Source: Amaurobius ferox (taxonomy: Eukaryota > Arthropoda > Arachnida > Araneae > Amaurobiidae). From it: DNA of 64,000 nt. Of this stretch, positions 46,151 to 59,451 are shown piece after piece. The translations under genes and the position numbers were made by a program. The notes beneath the pieces are model-generated. The model worked only from the letters and a program-made list of their open reading frames with translations, was not told the origin of the DNA and did not search any database. The stretch covers positions 70,412,754 to 70,476,753 of the forward strand of contig OX578139.1 in NCBI GenBank assembly GCA_951213105.1. Direction: 5' to 3'. The first letter of the stretch is position 1; the number at the start of each line of letters is the position of its first letter.

Positions 46151-48584
46151 AAAACATACACCATTAATAATTTCCTTCTGAGGATATTAAATTTGAAATT
46201 TTAAAAGAATGTATGTTGAAAAACATTTGCAAATAAACGGTTAAAAAATATAAAATGTAAAATTTTTTTACGTAGATGTACTCAAATTTAACCCACTCTT
46301 TGAAAAATATACTTAACGAAAAATTTTTTTCGTAACAACATTGTTTAACTTGATCTACTGTGTGTCAGAATATATTTGCATGAAAGATTCAACTTTGCTG
46401 CCTTCCTGCCATGAAACATCCAGTTTATCTGCTTGGGTGCAAACTAATTTAAAAGTTTTGCCTTAGCCACATCGCATAAAACTTTTTATGCTAAGCATCT
46501 AATTTTACGCTTAAAATCATATTCTCTGAAAATAGCCTACAATGAAATTTGATGATATGGTATGCACGTTTGGAAACCAGCTGTGCTCGTATAACTTCGA
46601 GTTGAGAGATATTTATTTATTTATTTGCTTATTTTATTATTTATTTATTTGCTTATTTCATTATTTGCTTATTTTATTATTTATTTATTTATTCACTTAC
46701 TTATTTGCGTACCTACTCTTTGAAGAGATTTAGTTCCTAAAACGTTTCAGGAAAATAATGTAAAAAGCTCATACATAAATTCTTATGTGTTATACGAAGG
46801 GCTTTTTGACACATAATCGCTAAAATTTGTATCATATTTTTTTTTATTATTACAACCTTCTATTGAATTTGATCTGATGTTTGTTTGCCAGATTTTAAAG
46901 ATTATACCTGTGTATTGGAAAATATATCAGTACTACAATACATGAGATTGAAAAATCTTTGCCAAAATAAAACAGATGACGCAAGAATTTGAAAATATCA
47001 GTAATCTGCGTAATCTTTAAACCCAAAGACCGTAATGGATATAATCCAGTCAAAAATTTAATTCCATTAAAATGTATTTATATACATGTCTTTATTATTT
47101 AAATCGAAAAATATTTATTTATGGGGAAACTACCCTTAACGTGGATGCTATCTCCACATTTGATTTGAACATAACCACACACATGGAAAATTTGTCATAA
47201 AAGGTATGAAATAATTCTCATGTGAATATCTGCACATATGTGCAGGGGGCTTACATTTTAATTTAAACTTCCGGCCAGTTATCTTCTAATTTGTTTAATA
47301 CCTATTGGTAGTTAGCAGATGTAATCTGCCCATCGTGAATTACATGAAGATCGCACTTTACATTACAATCATTAATTAAGAATCTAAGGCTATGAGGCAT
47401 TGAAAAGTCATTTAATATTTGTTAACAGAACTTTCACATTTATTAAGACCATTATCATTCTTGGTTATTCATAAATCAATAGCACTATTAACATAACACC
47501 CTTCAATTCAATTTATATCAATCATTTTATATTCGACCAATTATTTTCTTATCTTATTGGCATAACACTACTTATCAAATTAATATCCATAACTCATTAA
47601 CTTCAATTCAATTATTTGTGATTATGACACATTATTAAATCACTTATTACAATATTCATTCACATTTAAGTAAATCATTATCCCTGTAATCTAAAATGAA
47701 AATAAAAATTTACATATTTTCTTTCCACTTGCTGGCATTATGTGATCCTTTATCTCTGTCACAGATCACTTAGTCCAAATTCGGTTATGAAATTATTTTG
47801 GTATCCCCCTTCGCATAGTTCATATCAATGTAGTTCTAATCATACTGCCACAGATAAAGTTCATCACACATAAATCCATTATATTGTTCGAAAAAAAACT
47901 TATCCGGAATTTCATTTTGTAATAGTTGTCAATTCCTGCGCAACCATCATATACTTGACACTTCATAGCGTAGGTCCCAGTAGCCTATTTCGCTCCCTTT
48001 CTCCGAAGTGTAGTTTATAAAGTTCTTTACTCACATCTGCATAATTATTTCATATGCATCATCAGTTCCAATATTAAATAAAGTTCGCATCGAAGAGTAA
48101 TTGAATTGATAAATTGCGTCGAATCATACATACCGATGCATTAAGTAGCGATAATCTAAGAATTGGAATCAGAATATGTTTGCTTATTTTGAAAGTCTAC
48201 ATCACCTAATTCTACTTGTCGTCGACGTGTCGTTAAGTCACAGTTTCTTATCGTAAAGTAATCCATATCTTTTAGAATATTTGAGGATGATCTGGACTTA
48301 AAGTTCTTTCCTCTCGCATGCTCATCATACCGTACTTTTAAGACAATATAATTTCATCGCTGGAGCCATCTAAAGGGGGTAGCCTACTCGGCTGAGTATT
48401 GTAATCATTCTAAAGGATTCAAACGCCTCGCAGGACCCTTGAAAATTCAGGAGCCAACCCCATGGCAGTGCCACACGATTTTTTTTCTATCCAGGAATAT
48501 CGTTTCTCTCTCGATCTATATCAAAATTCTATTAATCTCTCAGATCTCTCTAAATCTGTCGTTGGACTTCGGGAACATATTTTT
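46151..48584. other. Long A+T-rich stretch, nothing recognised
   Basis: Apart from the simple-sequence tract at 46605-46715 I see no repeat ends, RNA or coding pattern. 47400-48400 is unusually poor in open frames on both strands. Confidence 0.4.
46605..46715. repeat. ATTT/ATTTG-rich microsatellite
   Basis: Runs of TTATTTATTTGCTTATTT and variants. The 63-aa open frame across it is low complexity. Confidence 0.9.
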
Positions 48585-49880
48585 AACACTTTACAACAAA
48601 GTTGAAAAGTGTTTATGACTTTGTTCATTCTGTCTGTCTGTCTGTCCGTTAGTACGATAACTGCCGTAAAAATGACTTAATCAAAATGAAAGTTTAGTAT
48701 GTTGTTCAGACGGTCTGTAGGACCTATGGGAATATAAATGAATAATATCACCCAATTAGTTTTGGATTGAACCCGGGTTGAAAAAATGAAATACATTGCG
48801 CCCTATGGACCTAATTTTTCAAACATTTTTTAAGCGGATTTAAAATTCACAAACTGCTTCGAAAATTTTAGGTAATATTCAAATTGTTTCATAAAATATA
48901 CAAAAAAAAAAATTCAGCGAAATATATTCAGTAGTTTTTTAAATAAAAATTAAAATAATAATGACACCTCTTATATGAAGCGATCACGTGACTAGGATAT
49001 GAAAAGATCACGTGATCCACTTAAAAAAGATATATGACATCCATCTTGTTTCAAAATCATGATTTTTAAAGTTCTTTTTAATTCATATTGAGTGTTGTAT
49101 CCGTCATAAAATCACTTTATTTTTGCTTAAATTCTGTGCATCTACATACTGAAACAACGCAATTACAATATATTTGAGATTAAATGCTCATCCAAATTTG
49201 ATTACTTCTACAACGAAGCCTATTTTTCAAATATGTAAAATGTAAACAGCAAAATATGTAGAAAGAGTTGTATTAGAATTGTTGTATTTTTTTAACACAA
49301 AATCATTTAGTTCATGGAGTTTGCATAGCTGATATAAATGAAATATTCATTGCTTTTACAAAGAGAAGACCGATTCTTTTCAATGAAGTTTTACGCAGAG
49401 AGTTTAATTACTTGTAGCTCCATGGTCTTAATTTTTAAGTAAAATAATTTATTATAGTATTGTGATGAATGACATGAATGGGAAATTATTTATGAATGAA
49501 ATGCTGCTTTTATAGAGAGAGCCAGGCGTGTTATTTTTTCTATGATGTCATTTGAATGAATTTCAGTTGTTTTCGATGAAGTTTTCAAATATAATAAATT
49601 ATCGTAGTATTATGATAATTCTGAAATTATTACCGAGGAATGTATCACATTTTAGAGATGTTTAAACCTGGCAATTTATATTTCAATGCCGTCATTTGAA
49701 TGAAGTTCATTTTTTTCGATGAAGGTTTACGTTTTCAAATATAATAAATTAATGTAGTATTGTCATAAGTTTTAAAATATTACCGAGGAATGTATTGCAT
49801 TTTAGATATGTTTAAATAAAATTGCATTGAAGTTGGAAAGTGTTTCATAATCAATGCTTTAAGCATGATTGATCTTTCTT
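48585..49880 (+). mobile_element. HLE-2 copy e, longest complete copy
   Basis: 5' hairpin AACACTTTACAAC...GTTGAAAAGTGTT (48585-48613), CTGTCTGTCTGTCC tract, paired CACGTG palindromes near 48985 and 49011, and 3' GTTGGAAAGTGTTTCATAAT followed by the stem-loop ATCAATGC...GCATGATTGAT to about 49875. No open frame of note. 5' and 3' inverted repeats, a GTCT/GTCC tract and a final stem-loop are the published features of Helentron-associated (INE/DINE-like) elements. Confidence 0.82.
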
Positions 49881-50565
49881 GTTGCATTATTTCATTTATA
49901 TAATATTTAGTATGTTTTATATTTTAATTATGTACTTTTAATAGTTTAGATTTTTTAATAAAATTGTAAAACTTAAGCACACACGCATTTTTTATTATCT
50001 ACTAGAAAATGTACGAAGCGTTGCCCGGAAGTTAAAGCAGGGAAGTTATATAAAATCAGAAAATAAATAAAAAAAAATTCATATAAATAATAGTGAAAAT
50101 TGCATGCCTCAATTTAAATCTTAATTTCAACAATCTCAGTACAATCTAACTAATCAATATATTGGGAACTGTGAAAGAAATTCCTTAATTGGAAGCCATC
50201 CACCTTATAAGTGGGACAATCAGAGTGATAAATTAATTTAAATAAGATTTGAAGCCAAAGAATTCCTAATTAGTTTCCTAATTTATTTAATTAATTCACA
50301 TTCTTCCAGTTGTCGTAGGAATTTTCCTGTCATAAAATTAAAAAATTACTCATAGTCTCATTACTCATAGTACACTTGACAAAAATTATACTCATAGTCT
50401 TGTTAATATCTCCAGAATTGGTTAAACAAATATTTATTTACAACATGTATTAATAGATTCTTGGTTTATATGAAAATTGCAAATCAATTTATAAATAAGT
50501 AATTATTAGCAATTTGTATATTAAATGCACCTTCAATTTTGGATCACCAAATCTATCATCACAAT
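49881..50565. other. A+T-rich stretch with a GTTGCCCGG-type repeat start
   Basis: ATTATCTACTAGAAAATGTA followed by CGAAGCGTTGCCCGG (about 49995-50031) is like the conserved start of a widespread arthropod interspersed repeat. I recall the motif, not a specific family. The rest is unassigned. Confidence 0.4.
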
Positions 50566-50887
<322 letters not shown>

Positions 50888-51311
50888 AATATAGAAAGCG
50901 AGAAAAAATGTTTATTCAAGTACACCTTTATTTACTAAACTCTAAAAAGTGCTATTTTTTTTTCTAAATTTACTTTTTGTTGTTTCCAGCATTGTAGTTA
51001 CTAACGTGTGTTGATTTAAATTATTAATCCAAATTTCTCTCATAAAATTAAATGCATAAATTAAGTAATGAAATTTTTTTTTATTAACTTGCATGAAATT
51101 GTAAGGTAGTGTTCTTTCTTTTTTCATTTTTAATTTTCATGATGACTTTAATTTATGGCACTATTGTTTTTCCGTTGGCACTAAATTAAACAGATATTTT
51201 GCTGGTTGCTTGTCGAGATCTTCGAGTGTTCTTACCGTTTCAAGGGCAAATTACCGTCAGAGTAGTTTGTTCTCAGCGTTTCATCAGAAAGCCCTTGAAA
51301 TTATTGAACAC

Positions 51312-51342
<31 letters not shown>

Positions 51343-51489
51343 GTAATTGTACCAACTGTCGTTCTGTAGTAAGAAGGCTGAACCTCTAACATAAAATTTG
51401 AAGACATCAATTTTTCTTCAAATTAACAATGTAAGTGATTTTGTATCGTCCACGTTGACCTCATAATGCCATCCAATTTCCTGGGGATC
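50888..51489. other. A+T-rich stretch with a ~30-base T run
   Basis: A homopolymer of roughly 30 T lies at about 51313-51342. It could be the tail of a minus-strand retroposed copy, but I recognise nothing to its left. Confidence 0.4.
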
Positions 51490-54215
51490 TTTGTCTAATT
51501 TTACTTGATATGTTATTCTGTCATTGCGGCATGCAGCTGATTATTAAATACTCGAATCGACACATGAACTCCATTTGGCCTAATAACTACAAAAAGTTCT
51601 CAAAATCGTAGAAAAAGTAAATACTAATTTTATTTGAGATGTTATTGTGTCGTTGCGGCACATTACATGCAGCTGATTATTAAATAATCGAATCGACCCG
51701 TCAACTCCATTCGGCCTAATATTCACAAAAAGTTCTCAAAATCGTAGAAAAAGTAAATACTAATTTTACTTGAGATGTTATTGTTTCGTTGCGGCACATT
51801 ACATGCAGCTGATTAATAAATAATCGAATCGACCCGTGAACTCCATTCGGCCTAATATTCACAAAAGTTCTCAAAATCGTAGAAAAAGTAAATACTAATT
51901 TTACTTGAGATGTTATTGTGTCGTTGCGGCACATTACAAGCAGCTGATTATTAAATAATTGAATCGACTCGTGAACTCCATTCGGCCTAATATTCACAAA
52001 AAATTCTTAAAATCGTAGTAAAAGAAAATACTAATTTTACTTGATATGTTATTGTGTCGTTGCGGCACATTACATGCAGCTGATTATTAAATAATCGAAT
52101 TGACTCGTGAACTCCATTCGGCCTAATATTCACAAAAAGTTCTGAAAATCGTAGAAAAAGTAAATACTAATTTTACTTGAGATGTTATTGTGTCGTTACG
52201 GCACATTACATGCAGCTGAATATTAAATAATCGAATAGAGACGTGAACTCCATTCGGCCTAATATTCACAAAAAGTTCTCAAAATCGTAGTAAAAGTAAA
52301 TACTAATTTTAATTGAGATGTTATTGTTTCGTTGCGGCACATTACATGCAGCTGATTATTAAATAATCGAATTGACTCGTGAACTCCATTCGGCCTAATA
52401 TTCACAAAAAGTTCTGAAAATCGTAGAAAAAGTAAATACTAATTTTACTTGAGATGTTATTGTGTCGTTGCGGCACATTACATGCAGCTGATTATTAAAT
52501 AATCGAATCGACCCGTCAACTCCATTCGGCCTAATATTCACAAAAAGTTCTCAAAATCGTAGAAAAAGTAAATACTAATTTTACTTGAGATGTTATTGTT
52601 TCGTTGCGGCACATTACATGCAGCTGATTAATAAATAATCGAATCGACCCGTGAACTCCATTCGGCCTAATATTCACAAAAGTTCTCAAAATCGTAGAAA
52701 AAGTAAATACTAATTTTACTTGAGATGTTATTGTGTCGTTGCGGCACATTACAAGCAGCTGATTATTAAATAATTGAATCGACTCGTGAACTCCATTCGG
52801 CCTAATATTCACAAAAAATTCTTAAAATCGTAGTAAAAGAAAATACTAATTTTACTTGATATGTTATTGTGTCGTTGCGGCACATTACATGCAGCTGATT
52901 ATTAAATAATCGAATTGACTCGTGAACTCCATTCGGCCTAATATTCACAAAAAGTTCTGAAAATCGTAGAAAAAGTAAATACTAATTTTACTTGAGATGT
53001 TATTGTGTCGTTACGGCACATTACATGCAGCTGAATATTAAATAATCGAATAGAGACGTGAACTCCATTCGGCCTAATATTCACAAAAAGTTCTCAAAAT
53101 CGTAGTAAAAGTAAATACTAATTTTAATTGAGATGTTATTGTTTCGTTGCGGCACATTACATGCAGCTGATTATTAAATAATCGAATTGACTCGTGAACT
53201 CCATTCGGCCTAATATTCACAAAAAGTTCTGAAAATCGTAGAAAAAGTAAATACTAATTTTACTTGAGATGTTATTGTGTCGTTGCGGCACATTACATGC
53301 AGCTGAATATTAAATAATCGAATAGAGACGTGAACTCCATTCGGCCTAATATTCACAAAAAGTTCTCAAAATCGTAGTAAAAGTAAATACTAATTTTACT
53401 TGAGATGTTATTGTTTCGTTGCGGCACATTACATGCAGCTGATTATTAAATAATCGAATCGACACGTGAACTCCATTCGGCCTAATATTCACAAAAAGGT
53501 CTCAAAATCGTAGTAAAAGTAAATACTAATTTTACTTGAGATGTTATTATGTAGTTGCGGTGTATCACATGCAGCTGATTATTAAATAATTGAATCGACT
53601 CGTGAAAGTCCATTCGACCTAATATTCACAAAAAATTCTTAAAATCGTAGTAAAAGTAAATACTCAGTTTACTTGAAATGCTATTGTGTCGTTGCGGCAC
53701 ATTACATGCAGCTGTTTATTAAATAATCGAATTGACTCGTGAACTCCATTCGGCCTAATATTCACAAAAAGTTCTGAAAATCGAAGTAAAAGTAAATACT
53801 AATATTTCTTGAAATGTTATTGTGTCGTTGCGGCACATTACACGCAGCTGATTATTAAATAATCGAATTAACTTGTGAAATCCATTCGGCCTAATATTCA
53901 CAAAAAGTTCTGAAAATCGAAGTAAAAGTAAATACTAATATTTCTTGAAATGTTATTGTGTCGTTGCGGCACATTACATGCAGCTGATTATTAAATAATC
54001 GAATTAACTTGTGAAATCCATTCGGCCTAATATTCACAAAAAGTTCTGAAAATCGTAGAAAAAGTAAATAATAATTTTACTTGAGATGTTATTGTGTCGT
54101 TACGGCACGTTATATGCAGCTGATCGTTAAACAATCGAATCAATTCATTAACTCCATTCGGTCTAACATTCACAAAAAATTCTCGAAATAGTTGTAAAAA
54201 TAAATACATCTAGTG
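51490..54215. repeat. 136-bp satellite array, ~20 monomers, with 6-mer HOR
   Basis: CGGCC(TAATATTCACA) recurs at 51713, 51849, 51984, 52120, 52256, 52392 and 52528, spacing 135-136 bp, out to about 54150. Monomers contain GTTGCGGCACATTACATGCA and GCTGATTATTAAATAATCGA (a dyad GATTATT-A-AATAATC). The block about 51637-52490 recurs with no difference I could find at about 52452-53304: an 815-bp, six-monomer higher-order repeat. Outer monomers are more diverged. Minus-strand open frames at 51716 and 52531 have identical translations for this reason and are not genes. Confidence 0.95.
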
Positions 54216-54772
54216 TCGGAAGAAAATGCTGTAAGGAATGATACTCCAGTTTAAAAAATGGTAGTGAACTTATCGGCATACGAAAGACGCATTCGGATTG
54301 GCACATATGTAGGTGTCGTACCTCGCGGAGAAATAAGGCAAAAGGGACTTGCAAGTTATGCGCTAGTTGGTCCGCTAAATGTGACATCATTTATAAAGCA
54401 TATGTTTGGTTCATGTCCTATAGCTTTGTTTCAGCACTTTCCAACAGGTCCAATTAGACCTTTCCCGCTACAATTGCCGCTATCTTTTATATCAAACATC
54501 CTTAAAAAGTAATTAATGGACAATAATATAATTAAATTATTAAAACGCTCGTTATCTTTAATGAGTCATTAATGATCCTTATAAAGTAATTAAAATATCA
54601 TTAAAAACCCTCCTTATCTGATGTAAATTCAAAAAATATCCTCTTCATGTTTTCCGGGAAATGGAGTAATCTTAAGCCACGCCTACTTGGTCACGTCACT
54701 TCCCACCACTACAACATCATGACGGAACATGCCACGCTCCTTCTAATATCACTTCCGCCATGCATATTACAG
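54216..54772. other. Sequence between satellite and LTR-like repeat
   Basis: Holds an 84-codon plus-strand open frame (54258-54512) of more gene-like composition than its surroundings. It shows no motif I recognise and no obvious splice context, so I leave it uncalled. Confidence 0.3.
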
Positions 54773-55207
54773 TGCCTAATACTATACCAATAAATCGTAG
54801 ATGTACTCAGGTACAAGAATGAATCCAAATTTTTGGACAACCAAGACTTTATTTACAAGCACAACTTAAACAAGAACATTAAACAGCAAATAGCACGATA
54901 CATATCTCACAAGATGGCTAAACAATTGTCAGGTACTGTAAAAATGCAATTAAATGCTCCACTAATTTCATAAAAGAGCTGATATTAATAAAAAAACATT
55001 AACATATCTCATGCTTCAATGTAGTGAGTATTTCTTCAACTGTTCTCCAACTGAGCAGTGTGTCTTTTTATATACACCCCGTTGAAACTCTCAGAAGAAG
55101 ATCGTATCTCCAAGTATATATATTATTCCTAGAAGGTTCTCGAACCTACGAAAAGTCGTCAAATTGCGATAAATCGTCAAACCTGCCCAGAGTGTTCTAA
55201 TATGACA
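54773..55207 (-). repeat. LTR-like repeat (possible solo LTR) 1
   Basis: On the minus strand it starts TGTCATATTAGAACACTC and ends TAGTATTAGGCA. A TATA-like TGTATATAAAAAGACACAC lies at about 55078-55060, and a TAAATAAAG polyadenylation-type signal near 54850. The 3' part aligns with the repeat at 59452-59888 (CAAGAATGAATCCAAATTTT against CAAGAATAAAACCAAGTTTC). Flanking 4-mers CGGT/CTGT differ by one base. No internal domain is present. Confidence 0.5.
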
Positions 55208-56245
55208 ACCGTGCATTGACGTAATACGGATAGCTACCTGTAAAGATTCTTTTTATTTTTGGTTCTCATAAGAATATCCAGTGATGACAATTTACATATT
55301 CGTAACACTGTATTTCTCAATGTAATGCAAGTAAATGTGTATTATATGATAAACCATTTAACACGTACATTGCCATATAAGAAATAGAACAAGAGGACTC
55401 CTGTGTTGTTTCTTTTTTCCCTTGTAATTTGTACCTAAAGTGATATGAAGCGTATCGAATACACAGAAAGTTATAAAATTATTTTTGTTTCCTGTAAATT
55501 TACATTTGCGTAAAAATGTGTTTCACCGAACTTAGTTGTGTGGAGTGGATTGGAGTACCCAATTGCTATATAAATCACCAAACAACTTATTAAATAATAC
55601 GCTTGCTCGTATATCATTGAACCTTGTATATTCTATTCTTGGCCAATATTGTCAACGCAAATACTAAATAACCTTATGACTTAGAACCGTAACCAAAGGT
55701 AGTTATATTTCCAATTTCAGTAGATACAGTGTTGAACATTTAGGCTATTTTTGAGCATATTTACCCATCCTTGGTCGCTAAATTTTCAAAAAAATATCTA
55801 AATCTAGCCACGATATAGCTATGTTGGCGACGCTGTTCGCAAACTATCACTGTGTAAAGTATTTGTTATACACTGTACATGACCTGACATGCATAGTCAT
55901 GCTTTTTAAATAGAAAAGATTGAAATGTATGGGATTAACATCTTTCACAGAATGATATTTTATATAGTGATACATTTTATTATATTTCTGCATTATATAA
56001 GAAGTGAGAAACAATATAATTGATCTATATTATTCTCAAAGCAATACAACTTTAAGAAAAATTGCTGCCAATGGCAACATTCACAATATTTAATATTTTT
56101 TAAATTGTTTCCAAATCATTGTCAGATAATAAAATCAATAGCGATGTCAATCATTTACCTTGCAATCGCCTGCTTCAGTTAGGCTACGTTTCCCATATGT
56201 CAAATAATTATGTGAGATTATAATCCGCAATTTATATTTCTCTAA
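55208..56245. other. A+T-rich stretch, nothing recognised
   Basis: No element or gene is recognised. Confidence 0.4.
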
Positions 56246-56314
56246 TATATATATGTATATATACACAATATATATATATATATATACAAAATATATATAT
56301 ATATATACAATATA

Positions 56315-56372
<58 letters not shown>

Positions 56373-56550
56373 TATATATTTAATAGTTTGAAAGTCCAAT
56401 GAAAGAAAAGTGAGAAGCTGCAAAAAAATTATTTCATAAATACCGTAGTTTGCTAAAAATATTAAGGATACTTTGCAAATATAAATAAAGAAATTAAAGA
56501 TTATATATATATATATATATAAGTATATTTATATATATATGTTTTCTATT
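56246..56550. repeat. TA microsatellite cluster
   Basis: TA runs at 56246-56382 and 56501-56540, broken by ACAA, AATA and unrelated sequence. Confidence 0.93.
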
Positions 56551-57140
56551 ATCATCTGCCGCATTAGTTTGTAGCTCTTACTGTAGAATATCTCCTTTTA
56601 TAGCCTTTTCGGATTACTGTTATTTATTTTTCACGATTGGCAACAGCAGTTCTCAACTTTTATTTTTTTGCGATTGCCAACATTGGTCTCTTTATTCAAG
56701 GCTCCAGTGGATCAGACATATGCCGTGTTGTTTCAGGTATTCTTGTTTCCTATAATTTTTCAATCTTTATGCATGAAATCCAAGTTATCAGTGTTTATAG
56801 ATATAATCTATCACTCATATCAGAAACATGCATTTTGTGTTCTTTTAATAAAATACTTGGACTTGAAGAAAAGTTTTATCGAAATGCACAATTGATTTAT
56901 TTAAGCCTAGGGCTTATCCACATGCCAAGCTTAAATGCTTGGATTTTGTTTGATTTTCTATTATCGATTCCTTTCCATTGATATTTGGTGTTTATTTTCA
57001 GCTTGATGACTAGAAATTTGCATTTTATTTTCCACTTGATTGGTGATTCTCTTTAATATTTTTTGTTAGGCATTTTTTTAATGTTAGGGTGTTTTGAGTT
57101 AGAACTTCTCTCCATTCTATCATTGGATTTTCAAACTATT
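56551..57140. other. Unassigned stretch with hydrophobic open frames
   Basis: The 114-codon frame 56637-56981 overlaps a 75-codon frame and is rich in Phe/Leu/Ile, as expected from T-rich DNA. No family is recognised, and I do not call it a gene. Confidence 0.35.
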
Positions 57141-57142
57141 GT

Positions 57143-57174
<32 letters not shown>

Positions 57175-57293
57175 TATATATATATACTGTATATATATAT
57201 ATATATATATATAATTGAAGAATTTTAATATTCTTGTATTATGTATACCTGAGATTGATCATTTATTGAAAAGTTTTATATATACACACACGC

Positions 57294-57378
<85 letters not shown>
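57141..57378. repeat. TA microsatellites
   Basis: TA runs at 57141-57212 and 57294-57376, the second flanked by ACACACACGC and GCGCGTGTGTGTG, which themselves form an inverted repeat around it. Confidence 0.95.
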
Positions 57379-57381
<3 letters not shown>

Positions 57382-57579
57382 GTGTGTGTAATTCATTAGC
57401 ATTTGTCTATTCATCACATAGACTCCGTTTAAAGTTTGTTTGAAAAAAAATGATTTTATCTTTCCGATGGTGTCAAGTTGGAAAGTCTGTGATAAAGTCG
57501 TTAAGGAATAGATTTGTGTAAATTGCAGCCTAAATAGAGATAAAAACATTAAATAACTAAAAAATTAATACGAATTAAA

Positions 57580-57730
57580 AAAAAAAGGCTGAGCTGCACT
57601 TATTCATGCCCTGAAGTGCCTGTGTACCTAATTTCATGGCTATACGATGTATAGATTTCTGTATATAGACTGTACAGACAAACAAACAGAGAAATGACAA
57701 ATATACATCATCTTTTATTATGTAAGTAGA
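57580..57730 (+). repeat. 3' end of a widespread arthropod-type interspersed repeat
   Basis: ACCTAATTTCATGGCTATAC, then GTATAGATTTCTGTATATAG, then ACAGACAAACAAACAGAGAA, then ATTATGTAAGTAG. The order (substrate phrase TTTCATGGCTA, CAAACAAACA run, A+T end) is familiar from many arthropod repeats. Only this end is visible. Confidence 0.45.
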
Positions 57731-59451
57731 AGAATCGATTTCAATTTAGCTTTAAAGCTTTTTAATTTTAGTGTACTTATGCACTGAAGAAAAAATTGAA
57801 TCGGCTTCAACAAAATGTTAACTATATTTCAATGTAGATGGCAGCACAAGTCATTATTTCTTAGAGTCCGGACTCTAATGTCCCTGTAAGATACGAAAAG
57901 TATAAATATATTTTTAAATATATATTAAATCTTTTCAATTCCATAATTAGCAGTATAATACCAGAATAATCGAACCATCTCAGGAACGGATATAATCAAA
58001 AAACAAAAATTGAAAAGTATAATTATACAATTTATAGTATCAACAAAAGGCTTACCTTCACGACAAATAATACCAACACTTTTATAGACCCTAGAAATAA
58101 CAGAACTGTGATCCCTAAAACTGAAGTTAGCCACAATTAATAAATATTGGATGTATATAAGCCACTTTCGTGATAGAAACTGTTGTAATTCGGTACATGG
58201 GTCGAAAGTTCGAGAAATCCTACCGGGAAAATCGAATATCTCAAAAATTTCATTTTTGAAGGATTACTTCACATCAAAACATTCGATATGTAAACTGATT
58301 GCAAAAGTTGGACTAGAAGGGAGATAAAGGATATCCGAAGAAAAACTTTAGATGTTTTTAAACAAGCCTTCTGATTAGTTTGTAATATTGTAGACAACTG
58401 AGTACTTTTAAACTATAAATAATTCTAAACTTTTATTCGTCGTAATCATGTTTGTAACTGGATTGCAAGCTTGTTACATATAATTATTCATAAAAACTGA
58501 TGTTTTAATAAAATTATTTTATGTAAAATATATATCTATGTTTTAATACATTCTTTATTAATAGTTGCATTTAAAATATACCAAATCACATCATGTAAAA
58601 AAAGACAACATCAAGATAGCAGAATATTTTAAAACGTATTAAAATAATTCTAACTAATTAAGCCATTCAGTTCCACTTATAATTCAATTGCATGCTTGTT
58701 ACATATGATTCAATAAAAATGCGCTTCTTTTAGCTAAATTTATTTGAAATCGAAAAAAAATTTCGATATTTTCTCTTTAAACAGCTGTTTTTGAATTCTT
58801 TTATAAATGAATTTATTCTCAAATTGAAAAGAAATTGTTTTATATGAATTATTTTTCATTAAAAGAACCAAAATGCGAATGGCAATATATTACTGACGCA
58901 TAATGCAGCTAAAAAAACTTTCTAATGAAAAGCAAATTTCATGCGTAGGAAAAAAAATTAATGCAGAATTTAATTTAAAATTCTAATTTTTCTCCTGTGT
59001 GTATTAAAATTCTAATTTATCACAAAAGAAAATCCGAGGCAAATGTTTTTCTGTGTAAATAATTAAATGTTTCAAAGTTATTGTAGGTTTATTGCTACTC
59101 GTGATAAATGGAGTTACAAATAATTTTTGAATTTATATCTTTGTAAAAATCTTGATTAAAAAAACATGAATTATTGAGAATTAGTTGAGAATCAAATATA
59201 AGCACGAAAAATGCAATAGTAAATGTATTAATGAAAATTAATTCAGTTACAATCAAATGGAACAGCATAATAACGAAATAAAATCTAGAATTACATTTTC
59301 TACTTAATTTTATATTCAAATCCCTTAATTTTGAAACCCGCTTATGTCAGAACGAATCAGGGGCAATTGAAGTATTTGCATCAGCAGCGTAATAAAAACA
59401 TTTTATTGCACACGTCTATTTTCACGAATAAACACATATAAGTGGTCATAT
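57731..59451. other. Long A+T-rich stretch, nothing recognised
   Basis: No gene, RNA or repeat ends are recognised. Confidence 0.4.

Noticed and set aside
51716..52812. Two identical 93-aa open frames as duplicated genes
   Set aside because: They fall in identical 815-bp satellite blocks; frames change with each monomer's indels.
56637..56981. 114-aa hydrophobic open frame as a membrane protein
   Set aside because: Phe/Leu/Ile richness is expected from T-rich DNA. It overlaps another frame, and no motif or gene context supports it.
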